Shown piece after piece: positions 1 through 7,114 of a DNA stretch of 64,000 nt. The translations under genes were made by a program, and so were the position numbers. The notes beneath the pieces were generated by a model. The model did not search any database. It was not told the DNA's origin and saw only the letters and a list, made by a program, of their open reading frames with translations. Location of the stretch: NCBI RefSeq assembly GCF_037963865.1, contig NZ_CP150170.1, positions 6,696,001 through 6,760,000 on the forward strand, read 5' to 3'. The number at the start of each line of letters is the position of its first letter. Within the stretch, counting starts at the first letter, position 1. This DNA comes from Paenibacillus sp. FSL R10-2734 (GTDB taxonomy: Bacteria > Bacillota > Bacilli > Paenibacillales > Paenibacillaceae).

Positions 1-230
1 TTTATATTCGGATTAGTTTTATTAGCAATTTCAAGCCGTTGCTCCATCACTTTCTTATCTTCCTCAGAACCCCACATCGTTAACGTCAGCTCAACCTTTT
101 TATCACTAACTGCATTCCCTGTACTGCTTGATGAATCATTTTCTGTATTACTACTGTTACCGCCACATCCTGAGAGAACACTGCCGATAAGAAGCATAAA
201 CACCATTAACATAGTCATTTTGTTCTTAAT
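1..230 (-). CDS. Sugar ABC transporter substrate-binding lipoprotein, N-terminal part
   Basis: The reading frame runs off the left edge, so only about the first 76 residues are present. They show a short basic start, a hydrophobic signal segment, the lipobox LSGC followed by GGN, and a Ser/Asn/Thr-rich linker, then a K-V-E-L-T-L-x-M-W-G stretch typical of extracellular solute-binding protein family 1. It should be a membrane-anchored sugar receptor. The start is unusual. The first ATG is at 218, but the only good ribosome binding site (AGGGGAGG, 240-247) lies 21 nt upstream of it. An in-frame ATT at 228-230 has ideal 9-nt spacing and gives a better n-region (MKNKMTM). The start is therefore uncertain; the family call is firm. 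Confidence 0.8.
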   Translation of the reverse strand, partial: MKNKMTMLMVFMLLIGSVLSGCGGNSSNTENDSSSSTGNAVSDKKVELTLTMWGSEEDKKVMEQRLEIANKTNPNI

Positions 231-280
231 TTTCTTCTACCTCCCCTAATTTTCATAACTAGTCTGGGCTTAAAAATTAA

Positions 281-294
281 TGAAACGCGTTTCA
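281..294. promoter_or_regulatory. LacI-type operator (perfect palindrome)
   Basis: TGAAACGCGTTTCA is a perfect palindrome with the central CG typical of LacI-family sites. It lies in the 5' leader of the sugar-binding protein gene and next to a LacI-family regulator gene, which is its likely ligand. A cre-like role for CcpA is also possible. Confidence 0.65.
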
Positions 295-370
295 TGTAAT
301 GGGTTTCATTAATGATAAAAAAGAATACCCGCAATCTCACCGGGTCTCTCTTACTTTATAATACCATTAA

Positions 371-384
371 TGAAAGGGGTTTCA
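371..384. promoter_or_regulatory. Second LacI-type operator
   Basis: TGAAAGGGGTTTCA repeats the outer half-sites of the palindrome at 281-294 with a different centre. It lies just downstream of the -10 box of the minus-strand promoter at 399-427, so binding would block initiation or early elongation. Confidence 0.55.
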
Positions 385-398
385 TGAGCCTTGGGTTT

Positions 399-427
399 AT
401 TATATTCCCACCTTTTTAAGCTGTCAA
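399..427 (-). promoter_or_regulatory. Sigma-A promoter of the sugar-binding protein operon
   Basis: Reading the minus strand, TTGACA (427-422), a 17-nt spacer and TATAAT (404-399) form an exact consensus promoter pointing at the lipoprotein gene. Such a strong promoter fits tight repression from the two downstream palindromes. Confidence 0.75.
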
Positions 428-443
428 TATGACGCGTCAATTT

Positions 444-1469
444 TTATTTCCTCACTCCCGTACTCTTTCTAACTACCAATTGCGGCTTTAATATTATCTG
501 TTTTCTTGGATTCTTACCGTTAATAATCTGGTGTAACGTCTCTACCGCAAGTTCCCCCAGCTGATTGGTGTTCTGAGAAACCGTAGTTAACTCGGGATTA
601 ACCGCAGTAGACAAAGGGGAGTCATCGAATCCAACAATAGAAATATCTTCTGGAATACGAAGACCATGCTCAATAGTTGCCTTAATAGCACCTATTGCTG
701 TGAGATCATTCACGCATAATACAGCAGTTGGTCTATCCTTCAGATCCAGTATTTGATTCATTAATTCTCTACCACCATTTACTGAAAACTCTCCAGATTT
801 CAGCCATTCTTTACGGAGTTCTAACCCGTGTTCCTTTAGTGTTTTCTTAACGGATTTTATCTTAACTTGAGTAGTTGAGGTGTCATCCATTCCACCAATA
901 AACCCAATATTCTTATGTCCTAAATCAAGCAAATGTTGTGTGGCAAGCGCCGCGCCTGCCGCTTCATCCGTATAGATTCGATGAAGATTGCTTTTCGGCA
1001 AATTACCGTTAACAAGCACGATAGGTACGTGCCTCGATAGTTCAATAACCTCCTGTGATAACTCAGGGGGACAATTAACCAAGTTAATCCTACCACCCAA
1101 AAAGATAATACCATCCACTCTTTTTTCTCGGAGAATGCTCAAATACTCAGATTCTCGACTGTATTGCCCAGCAGTATTACATAGGAAGAAGGTATACCCT
1201 TTATCTCTGGCAATATTTTCGGCACCCCAGAATACCTCTGGAAAGAATGGGTTAGTTATATCTGGAAGTATCATAGCGATAGTACCAGTTTCTTTTTTGA
1301 GCAGGCTTCGGGCTAACGCGTTAGGCTGGAATTGGTACTTCTCTATGACTCTCATAATCGTATCCCTGGTACTTGCCTTTACAGGAGCCGTATCATTAAG
1401 CACACGAGAAACAGTCGCAACTGAAACTTGTGCTTCTCTTGCTATATCATAAATAGTGATTGTTTTCAT
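444..1469 (-). CDS. LacI-family transcriptional repressor
   Basis: A LacI-family DNA-binding protein of about 341 residues. The N-terminal helix-turn-helix reads TIYDIAREAQVSVATVSRVL, followed by the hinge region and a periplasmic-binding-protein-like sugar-sensing domain (GTIAMILPDITNPFF onward, ending in the usual TTV-S-Q and LVVRKST). I chose the ATG at 1469 because AAGGA lies 9 nt upstream; the ATG three codons earlier (1478) has no well-spaced site. The gene lies just upstream of the sugar-binding protein gene and its two palindromic operators, so it very probably controls that importer. The sugar cannot be read from the sequence. Confidence 0.93.
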   Translation of the reverse strand: MKTITIYDIAREAQVSVATVSRVLNDTAPVKASTRDTIMRVIEKYQFQPNALARSLLKKETGTIAMILPDITNPFFPEVFWGAENIARDKGYTFFLCNTAGQYSRESEYLSILREKRVDGIIFLGGRINLVNCPPELSQEVIELSRHVPIVLVNGNLPKSNLHRIYTDEAAGAALATQHLLDLGHKNIGFIGGMDDTSTTQVKIKSVKKTLKEHGLELRKEWLKSGEFSVNGGRELMNQILDLKDRPTAVLCVNDLTAIGAIKATIEHGLRIPEDISIVGFDDSPLSTAVNPELTTVSQNTNQLGELAVETLHQIINGKNPRKQIILKPQLVVRKSTGVRK

Positions 1470-1558
1470 GGATTTCATTCCTTATCCTATTATTAATTTC
1501 AATAATAACAGAAGATCCGATTTTATGAAACGGATTACATTAAAGCTCGTTTAAGGAC

Positions 1559-1591
1559 AAAAAAAGGACCCTGCCAACATCCGGCAGGGCC
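1559..1591 (-). terminator. Rho-independent terminator after the MFS gene
   Basis: A 7-bp GC-rich stem (CCCTGCC 1569-1575 with GGCAGGG 1583-1589) is followed on the minus strand by a run of seven T. It lies downstream of the MarR-MFS unit. Confidence 0.75.
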
Positions 1592-1604
1592 AAGGTCTAT
1601 ATTT

Positions 1605-1635
1605 AAGGGGGTTATGTGATTACTATAACCCCCTT
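1605..1635. terminator. Strong hairpin downstream of the MFS gene
   Basis: A perfect 11-bp inverted repeat (AAGGGGGTTAT with ATAACCCCCTT, 9-nt loop) precedes the terminator at 1559-1591 in the minus-strand direction. It has no T-run of its own, so it may protect the mRNA 3' end or assist termination. Confidence 0.5.
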
Positions 1636-1689
1636 AGCTTAAAACGATATGAATAGTACCTAAAGATTAGCTTAAACCCAAAAGATACC

Positions 1690-2904
1690 TTATTGGCTTA
1701 TGGCAGTAGTATTGTTTCTATTCTTGTTGAACTGAATCACAATATACACGGCAAGGAACAACACCATAAACCCAGCTGAATAACGATACATTATCCCATA
1801 ATCGGATGCCGCCGATATCATTCCAAGAATAATAGCCCCACTGGCTACCCCTAAATCTGTTGAGTTATAAAACATACTGTTCGCCATGCCATATTGTGCT
1901 GGTGTTGAGGTCCGAAGCATCCAAGCCTGTATAGTAGGCTGGATGGCTCCAAACCCGAGTCCATACAGCAGTGCGGATAGGATGAGCATTGGCATGGATG
2001 TCGTATACGAGAGTACCGTTAAGCTCGCGACAACACAAACCGCTGCGGGAATCAGAACAGCTGCAGGTCCTCTTTTATCAAATAATCTGCCGGAAATAGG
2101 TCTAATAATGATGATCGTAATCGCGTTAAATAAGAAGAACAAACCTACTTGCTCTAAATGTACTGATTCGCCGAACAAAGCGATAAAGCTAAGTAATCCC
2201 CCGTAGGTAATCGCGAGCATGACATTCAGTATTGCAGGCAATATTAACTGTGTATTAAAAGGAACCTTGAGCGGTTTAGATGATTCATTGGATCGTGCAC
2301 TAAGCTGTTTTTTCGGCACCGCTGGAAGCGAACGTGAGAAGAATAGAACTGGAAATGCAAGAAGCAAGGTGAACGTTCCAACCATAGCCAGTGTTCCGAA
2401 CCCCGATTGCTTCATTACGTTTAAGCCAATCATAGGACCAATTGACATCGCAAGACTGGTAGATAAGCCGAAATAGCCTATGCCTTCACCCATTCTTTTG
2501 CTAGGAATAATCTGTGATACAATCGTTGGAATAATCGTGCTGGCGATCCCAAATCCAATCCCATAGCCTACTCGCATCAGCAACAGCGACCCGATTGAAT
2601 CTGCTACAACATAAACTCCGGTTATGGCCGCTGCAATAGCTAAACCAATATATAATAATACATTACGACTAACCTTCCGCATCAGAAAAGCAGTCATAAA
2701 ACGCGAGGCAATTGCAGATAATGCGAATACGCTAGTAACTAGGCTGACCATAATATCTCCGACTTGAAATTCTCCTTTTACGTAAGACGGAAATGAAGAT
2801 AGCAGCATCTGTAAATTCATAAATACTAATAAAGCACTAATCGTTAAAGCAATAAAAGATTTGGTCCAAAGTTTCGTACGCGGTTCTTGTTGGTCTGACA
2901 TCAC
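1690..2904 (-). CDS. MFS transporter (drug-efflux type)
   Basis: A 404-residue protein with about twelve hydrophobic segments and major-facilitator features, including the conserved R-x-G-Y-G-x-G-x-G stretch of helix 4 (LLLMRVGYGIGFGIAS) and a second copy of this pattern in the C-terminal half (LLYGLGFGAIQPT). It is probably a proton-coupled exporter in the cytoplasmic membrane. The start is either GTG 2904 or the adjacent ATG 2901; an AGGA lies upstream. It follows the MarR gene by 8 nt and must be co-transcribed with it, which suggests inducible efflux of a toxic compound. The substrate is not identifiable. Confidence 0.9.
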   Translation of the reverse strand: MMSDQQEPRTKLWTKSFIALTISALLVFMNLQMLLSSFPSYVKGEFQVGDIMVSLVTSVFALSAIASRFMTAFLMRKVSRNVLLYIGLAIAAAITGVYVVADSIGSLLLMRVGYGIGFGIASTIIPTIVSQIIPSKRMGEGIGYFGLSTSLAMSIGPMIGLNVMKQSGFGTLAMVGTFTLLLAFPVLFFSRSLPAVPKKQLSARSNESSKPLKVPFNTQLILPAILNVMLAITYGGLLSFIALFGESVHLEQVGLFFLFNAITIIIIRPISGRLFDKRGPAAVLIPAAVCVVASLTVLSYTTSMPMLILSALLYGLGFGAIQPTIQAWMLRTSTPAQYGMANSMFYNSTDLGVASGAIILGMISAASDYGIMYRYSAGFMVLFLAVYIVIQFNKNRNNTTAISQ

Positions 2905-2912
2905 TTACGTTC

Positions 2913-3365
2913 CTACTCTCCATCATTTATTTGATCTATATGATTGTTTATTCTTAGAAGAAGCTCCATAAGCAGCTCATATTCATCACTGGAAATACAG
3001 TTCCTAATCTCATCTGTTACCTGACCCTCGATAGGAAAGGTTTCCTTAATCAGAGCTCTTCCTTTTTCCGTAATATAAACTTTAAAAGAACGTCGATCTT
3101 TCTCCCCGGTTCTTTTATAGATCAGTCCTTTTCCCTCCAAGTGGTCCAGAATTCGCGTCGTAGTTGGTTTATCCTTACCCGAACGCTCCGCGATGTCCTT
3201 CTGAATTAGCCCTTCCGTTCTGTCGACTTGAAAAAGGACTGACCATTGCTCTGGTGTTATATCATACTCTCTTAGCCAATTTTGAAATAACGCGCTTAAT
3301 TTACGATAAGTAGTTCCCATCATAAATCCTAACGAAAGTTCGGATTGGTTATGCTTTGTCGTCAT
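2913..3365 (-). CDS. MarR-family transcriptional regulator
   Basis: A winged-helix MarR protein of 150 residues. The core shows ITPEQWSVLFQVDR, then QKDIAERSGKDKPTTTRILD (recognition helix) and the wing GLIYKRTGEKDRRS. I chose ATG 3365 because AAGGGG lies 7 nt upstream; more upstream starts have no site. It is the first gene of a two-gene unit with an MFS exporter and is divergent from an FMN reductase. Near-identical TAGTTGCTTxGACAA elements overlap the promoters of both directions, so autorepression and control of the reductase are likely. The ligand is probably a quinone, phenol or drug, by analogy only. Confidence 0.92.
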   Translation of the reverse strand: MTTKHNQSELSLGFMMGTTYRKLSALFQNWLREYDITPEQWSVLFQVDRTEGLIQKDIAERSGKDKPTTTRILDHLEGKGLIYKRTGEKDRRSFKVYITEKGRALIKETFPIEGQVTDEIRNCISSDEYELLMELLLRINNHIDQINDGE

Positions 3366-3408
3366 GAGTAAACCCCTTCTCATCATCTTCTTATTATCTT
3401 CTCGATAA

Positions 3409-3427
3409 TTAGTTGCTTAGACAATTG
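3409..3427. promoter_or_regulatory. Probable MarR operator overlapping the marR promoter
   Basis: TTAGTTGCTTAGACAATTG covers the -10 box of the minus-strand promoter at 3424-3452. A related copy, AGTTGCTTGACAAAGT, lies at 3485-3500 over the -35 box of the divergent promoter. An inverted TTAGTTG/CAACTAA pair also spans 3409-3443. Confidence 0.55.
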
Positions 3428-3452
3428 TATTCCTAACAACTAAATTTGTAAA
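3424..3452 (-). promoter_or_regulatory. Promoter of the marR-MFS unit
   Basis: On the minus strand, TTTACA (3452-3447), a 17-nt spacer and TACAAT (3429-3424) form a near-consensus sigma-A promoter directed at the MarR gene. Confidence 0.6.
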
Positions 3453-3490
3453 GGTGATACAAAATTATAAACTAACTATTATTAAGTTGC

Positions 3491-3519
3491 TTGACAAAGT
3501 AAACTTAATCAGGTATTAT
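3491..3519 (+). promoter_or_regulatory. Promoter of the FMN reductase gene
   Basis: TTGACA (3491-3496), a 17-nt spacer and TATTAT (3514-3519) form a near-perfect sigma-A promoter. The -35 box lies inside a MarR-type element (3485-3500). Confidence 0.75.
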
Positions 3520-3537
3520 TATCTCATGTTAAAGATA
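3520..3537. promoter_or_regulatory. Shared operator TATCT-N8-AGATA, copy 1
   Basis: TATCT, 8 nt, AGATA lies directly downstream of the -10 box. The same arrangement occurs at the dioxygenase promoter (6986-7003), and a third copy is at 6906-6923. The symmetry and spacing resemble the ATCT/AGAT operators of MhqR-type quinone-sensing MarR proteins; that link is inferred. Confidence 0.55.
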
Positions 3538-3655
3538 CTTAACTTAAAGACAACTAGAGCATAGCACTCTTAAGATTATTTGATTGAAGGTTGTGTAATT
3601 CATGGGATTTCTAGACAAACTATTTGGTAGAACAAAAATCGAGGAGGAACAAACA

Positions 3656-4195
3656 ATGTCAAAATTAAACATCGGAATTATCTTGGGAAGTACTCGTCAA
3701 GGGCGTTTAAGCCCACAAGTAGGAGAATGGGTTAAAAAGGTTGCAGATGCACGTGGAGATGCTAATTATGAGATCGTAGATATCGCGGACTTCAAGCTTC
3801 CACTAATGGGTGAAGTAGATGCCACTGAACAAGCGACTGCTTGGAATACAAAGCTTGCTGAGTTAGACGGTTTCGTATTTATCGTTCAAGAATACAACCA
3901 CAGTATTTCTGCATCACTGAAAAATGCACTCGATTATGCACGTGAAGCTTGGAACAACAAAGCAGCGGGTATCGTAAGTTATGGTTCCGTAGGCGGCGCT
4001 CGTGCAGCTGAACATTTACGTGGAATCTTGGGAGAACTGTCTGTAGCAGACGTTCGTGTACATCCTGCCCTGTCCCTGTTTACTGATTTCGAGAACGGAT
4101 CTGTGTTCAAACCAGCGGATCTGCACCTTACCAATGTTAATGGCATGCTTGATCAAGTATTGGCTTGGAGCGGTGCGCTCAAGACTCTTCGTTAA
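3656..4195 (+). CDS. NAD(P)H-dependent FMN reductase / quinone reductase
   Basis: A flavodoxin-fold reductase of 179 residues that transfers electrons from NAD(P)H through FMN to quinones or similar acceptors in the cytoplasm. The FMN phosphate loop is visible as GSTRQGRLSPQVGEWV near the N-terminus, followed by the family motifs EYNHSISASLKNALDYA and SYGSVGGARAAEHLR. I place the start at ATG 3656 behind an excellent GAGGAGG (3641-3647). An in-frame ATG at 3602 would add 18 residues (MGFLDKLFGRTK...) but has a weak site. Its promoter carries both the local MarR-type element and the TATCT-N8-AGATA operator, which suggests induction by electrophiles or quinones. Confidence 0.92.
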   Translation: MSKLNIGIILGSTRQGRLSPQVGEWVKKVADARGDANYEIVDIADFKLPLMGEVDATEQATAWNTKLAELDGFVFIVQEYNHSISASLKNALDYAREAWNNKAAGIVSYGSVGGARAAEHLRGILGELSVADVRVHPALSLFTDFENGSVFKPADLHLTNVNGMLDQVLAWSGALKTLR

Positions 4196-4218
4196 GATTA
4201 ACCTGCGTTGATATTATG

Positions 4219-4290
4219 AAATACACCTCTTGGAATAGACATTGGATAAACCTATGGTTTGTCCGGTCCATTCTAGGGGGTGTATTTTTT
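4219..4290 (+). terminator. Terminator of the FMN reductase gene
   Basis: A long imperfect hairpin begins with AATACACC and closes with GGTGTATT, followed by TTTTTT. It lies 24 nt after the stop codon. Confidence 0.75.
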
Positions 4291-4398
4291 GTGTGTCTGG
4301 TAACATTAAAATCGTCTTATTTCATTAAACTGATAATTTGAACCGCTCTTCTTTTAAACGTATGAGATCTCCATCCCTATATATTTGTCCAGTATTAT

Positions 4399-4977
4399 TT
4401 ACGTCTCTATTAAATTCACTTCGAAGCTCTCTGCTACAATGTACTGAGAAGGGTGGAATAATAAAATTTGTTCCTGACCGGTATCGCTATGAGTGCGCCC
4501 ATACGGAAAAGTAGTTACTTGAAGTGATTCAGCTTCGAGAACACGGGCGTAGATATCCAAAATTTCTTGGGGACCAGCGCAAAAACAAATAAGATGATCA
4601 GTAAAGGTTTCTAAATCGGGCAAAAATTCAGCAGCGAATTCTTTAGAGCCATAATTTTGCGCAAACGAGTGCAATTCGACGAATAATTTCCCATAAATTT
4701 TCTCGTTCTTATAAATGTGTTCGGGACCCATAATCATGAAGAAGGGTTTTTGGTATTTAAACAGTACCGGATGATCCTGGTGAAGCTCCAGATAAAAAGA
4801 TGGGTTCTGCAGATTAAGACTGCTCTCCTGGACTCCTTTGCATGTAATTAGCCATTGATGGTATCTTCCCGCAGTTTGACCAAATACCTCCTTATACAAG
4901 GATAAGGTCAGATACATCTCATTCTCTGTATGCTCGACTTTATCGATCTTGAGAAAACCGTCATCATACATGTGCAT
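4399..4977 (-). CDS. Uncharacterised protein, 192 residues
   Basis: I do not recognise this protein. It is soluble-looking, with mixed charged and aromatic residues, no signal peptide and no membrane segment. Visible features are a central FFMIMGPEHIYKNEKIYGKLF stretch (within residues 78-98) and a LICFCAGPQEILDIYARVLEAE segment near residues 128-149. The start is doubtful. ATG 4977 has no ribosome binding site, while GGAAGGTGA lies about 30 nt upstream, and the frame stays open to a TGA further upstream with no ATG/GTG/TTG. An ATT start (FIEAINQAMHMYDDG) is possible. It is monocistronic. Confidence 0.6.
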   Translation of the reverse strand: MHMYDDGFLKIDKVEHTENEMYLTLSLYKEVFGQTAGRYHQWLITCKGVQESSLNLQNPSFYLELHQDHPVLFKYQKPFFMIMGPEHIYKNEKIYGKLFVELHSFAQNYGSKEFAAEFLPDLETFTDHLICFCAGPQEILDIYARVLEAESLQVTTFPYGRTHSDTGQEQILLFHPSQYIVAESFEVNLIET

Positions 4978-5173
4978 AGCTTGATTAATCGCTTCAATAA
5001 AAATTGGGTCACCTTCCTCTATTCAAGTCGACTATTGTTACTTGGGAACAATTCAAAGTATAGATCAGTAGGAAAAAATAGGAAATAGGAGATTTAGTAG
5101 TATTTTCTCGGATAAAGTTGCCGAAAAGAAATATTTTGAAAAGGGTTGAACTGCGTGAAACTATACTTTCTTA

Positions 5174-5225
5174 TAAAAAAATAGACCTGCCTCGTATGTA
5201 TCATCACATACTGAACAGGTCTATT
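5174..5225 (-). terminator. Terminator of the flavin reductase operon
   Basis: A perfect 10-bp stem (AATAGACCTG 5180-5189 with CAGGTCTATT 5216-5225) is followed on the minus strand by TTTTTTT. Confidence 0.8.
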
Positions 5226-5235
5226 CTGTATTGGT

Positions 5236-5862
5236 TTATTCCGGTCTTTCTATTGAAAACATCTCACCAAGTGTTGCGTAATTTGATCCCGCCAAACGGC
5301 TCACAGCATTTAGACTTCTCGGGTCAATCCGCCCCTCCTGATAGATCGATTCAGCGATGTGAAACTGAACAATTTCGCCGATGAATAAGTCACTCCCAGG
5401 TTCTTCTCCCCCTAGAGGAATCGCTTGTACTAGCTTGCATTCCATACGAACCTTCGCTTCTAATACGCCAGGCACAGCTACACAATTACTTTGGACCGGT
5501 GTAAGATTCGCTAGTTCAATCTCGCTTTCTGTTGCCGGTAATGAGGCAGCGGTTTGATTGATTCTCTCAACATTCTCATCATCCACAATATGCACAACAA
5601 ACTCATGATTGTCATAAATATTACGCGCTGTATCTTTTAAACGCCCCGCTGGTCTTTGAATAGACAGTGAAACCATCGGAGGATTAGCTGAGACGATATT
5701 AAAATAGCTAAACGGTGCACCATTCAAGATGCCTGCTGCTGATTGTGTTGTAACAAAGGCAATGGGCCTAGGAATTACAGTACCAATTAATAATTTATAA
5801 TTTTCCCGCTCACTATTGTGCTTTGGATCAATCGAAATCAATCTCCCCAGCTCCCTCTTCAC
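5236..5862 (-). CDS. Flavin reductase-like FMN-binding protein
   Basis: A 208-residue split-barrel flavoprotein of the flavin reductase domain family. The family pattern is clear: LLIGTVIPRPIAFVTTQS near residues 24-41, NGAPFSYFNIVSANPPMVSLSI near 47-68 and KDTARNIYDNHEFVVHIV near 76-93. Such proteins bind FMN and often supply reduced flavin or reduce quinone-like compounds. Its start overlaps the stop of the upstream dioxygenase gene by 4 nt (ATGA), so the two are translationally coupled. The pairing with a VOC dioxygenase points to detoxification or catabolism of quinones or aromatics. Confidence 0.9.
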   Translation of the reverse strand: MKRELGRLISIDPKHNSERENYKLLIGTVIPRPIAFVTTQSAAGILNGAPFSYFNIVSANPPMVSLSIQRPAGRLKDTARNIYDNHEFVVHIVDDENVERINQTAASLPATESEIELANLTPVQSNCVAVPGVLEAKVRMECKLVQAIPLGGEEPGSDLFIGEIVQFHIAESIYQEGRIDPRSLNAVSRLAGSNYATLGEMFSIERPE

Positions 5863-6836
5863 TCTTTTACGAAATCGATCGTACTTCTTACGGTATCTAT
5901 AGGGCGTACTAACTTCTCAATTTGCTCACGTTTAGGCTCCAGGAATGGTGGCAATGAAAGCTTCTCTCCAACCGTTTCGTATTCCTCATCTCCCATAAAT
6001 CCAGGTCCGTCTGTCGCAAGCTCAAACAAGATTTGCGGGGCAACACGTGTATAGAGCGACTCGAAGAAATGACGATCCACATACCCAGAGGTTTGGAACC
6101 CGAAGCCTTCAAAGCGCTCTGTCCATTCATCTAGCATCGCACGATCTTCTACACGGAAAGCAGCATGGTGAACAGTACCAAAGCCTTGACGCGAGTTCGG
6201 CAAGTCCTCATTATGCTCTACAATAATTTGCGCGCCATTTCCGCCCTCTCCGACTTCAAACAAATGATAAGCATCTTCTTGACCGATTTCTTTGAACAAC
6301 ATGACTCTTTCCAAAACTTCTTTGAAGTAATTGAAATCAGCAATTCGTATAAAGATCGGTCCTAAGCCAGTTATCGCAAACTCTAAAGGAATCGGCCCTT
6401 TTTGCCATGGTGTACCTGATGCAACACCTTCATTAAATTCATCTGAGATGAGTTGATAATGTTGGTCATCAAAATCTACAAATGATAATGTCTTTTTGCC
6501 AAACTGCTCTTTAATTCCGTTATGCTTCACTTCAAGGCGATCAAAACGATTTACCCAGTAGTCTAATGCAGCATCTGTTGGTACCCGGAAGGATGTCTTG
6601 GCAATCTCATTGGTTCCGTGTACACCTTTAGGAATGTTAGGGAAGTCAAAGAACGTCATATCCGTTCCGGCACTGCCCTTATCATCTGCAAAAAACAAGT
6701 GATACGTTTGAATATCGTCTTGGTTGACTGTCTTCTTCACTAGACGCATTCCTAATACGTAAGTAAAGAACTCGTAATTTTTTTCTGCGCTGCTTGTGAT
6801 GGCTGTAACGTGGTGAATCCCTTTTAAATTTCTCAT
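5859..6836 (-). CDS. VOC-family ring-cleaving dioxygenase (MhqO/LinE-like)
   Basis: A 325-residue vicinal-oxygen-chelate protein with two tandem glyoxalase-fold units. The likely metal ligands are visible: His in GIHHVTAI (residues 7-9), His in VHHAAFRV (about 218-220) and Glu in ILFELATDGPGF (about 270). Family members such as B. subtilis MhqO are ring-cleaving dioxygenases for hydroquinone-type substrates and belong to quinone-responsive MarR regulons. It is the first gene of a two-gene operon with a flavin reductase-like protein. Two TATCT-N8-AGATA operators lie upstream, one abutting the -10 box. The specific substrate is inferred only. Confidence 0.88.
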   Translation of the reverse strand: MRNLKGIHHVTAITSSAEKNYEFFTYVLGMRLVKKTVNQDDIQTYHLFFADDKGSAGTDMTFFDFPNIPKGVHGTNEIAKTSFRVPTDAALDYWVNRFDRLEVKHNGIKEQFGKKTLSFVDFDDQHYQLISDEFNEGVASGTPWQKGPIPLEFAITGLGPIFIRIADFNYFKEVLERVMLFKEIGQEDAYHLFEVGEGGNGAQIIVEHNEDLPNSRQGFGTVHHAAFRVEDRAMLDEWTERFEGFGFQTSGYVDRHFFESLYTRVAPQILFELATDGPGFMGDEEYETVGEKLSLPPFLEPKREQIEKLVRPIDTVRSTIDFVKE

Positions 6837-6905
6837 GATTATACACTCCTAAAGTTTAGTTTGATTTTGTAATATAATTCCCTAGATAAGAAAGTTTAAT
6901 TGAAA

Positions 6906-6923
6906 TATCTTAATGTTAAGATA
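6906..6923. promoter_or_regulatory. Shared operator TATCT-N8-AGATA, copy 3
   Basis: This is the most symmetrical copy: ATATCTTAATGTTAAGATAT (6905-6924) is a perfect 9-bp inverted repeat. It lies in the untranslated leader of the dioxygenase operon. Confidence 0.6.
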
Positions 6924-6985
6924 TTAACCAAAAAAATTTCTTCCCAACATTTGATCCTATGCTTCACAATTATCTTTACATTAAT

Positions 6986-7003
6986 TATCTTTAACTTAAG
7001 ATA
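6986..7003. promoter_or_regulatory. Shared operator TATCT-N8-AGATA, copy 2
   Basis: TATCT, 8 nt, AGATA immediately follows the -10 box of the minus-strand dioxygenase promoter. This is the same geometry as at the FMN reductase promoter. Confidence 0.6.
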
Positions 7004-7032
7004 AATTTAACACACACCTTTGTTCTTGTCAA
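7004..7032 (-). promoter_or_regulatory. Promoter of the dioxygenase operon
   Basis: On the minus strand, TTGACA (7032-7027), a 17-nt spacer and TAAATT (7009-7004) direct transcription toward the VOC dioxygenase. The leader is about 160 nt. Confidence 0.6.
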
Positions 7033-7053
7033 CAGATCACTATAAAAGATAAG

Positions 7054-7105
7054 CAGAACAGCCTTGTTCAATATGTTAAGAGACATAATGAACAAGGCTG
7101 TTCTG
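7054..7105 (-). terminator. Terminator hairpin after the chemoreceptor gene
   Basis: A perfect 17-bp inverted repeat (7054-7070 with 7089-7105) lies 10 nt past the chemoreceptor stop codon. T-rich sequence follows on the minus strand and TTTT on the plus strand. Confidence 0.75.
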
Positions 7106-7114
7106 TTTTGGTTC

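Noticed and set aside
5118..5384. A plus-strand open frame of 88 codons
   Set aside because: It runs antisense through the terminator and the 3' end of the flavin reductase gene and has no family resemblance.
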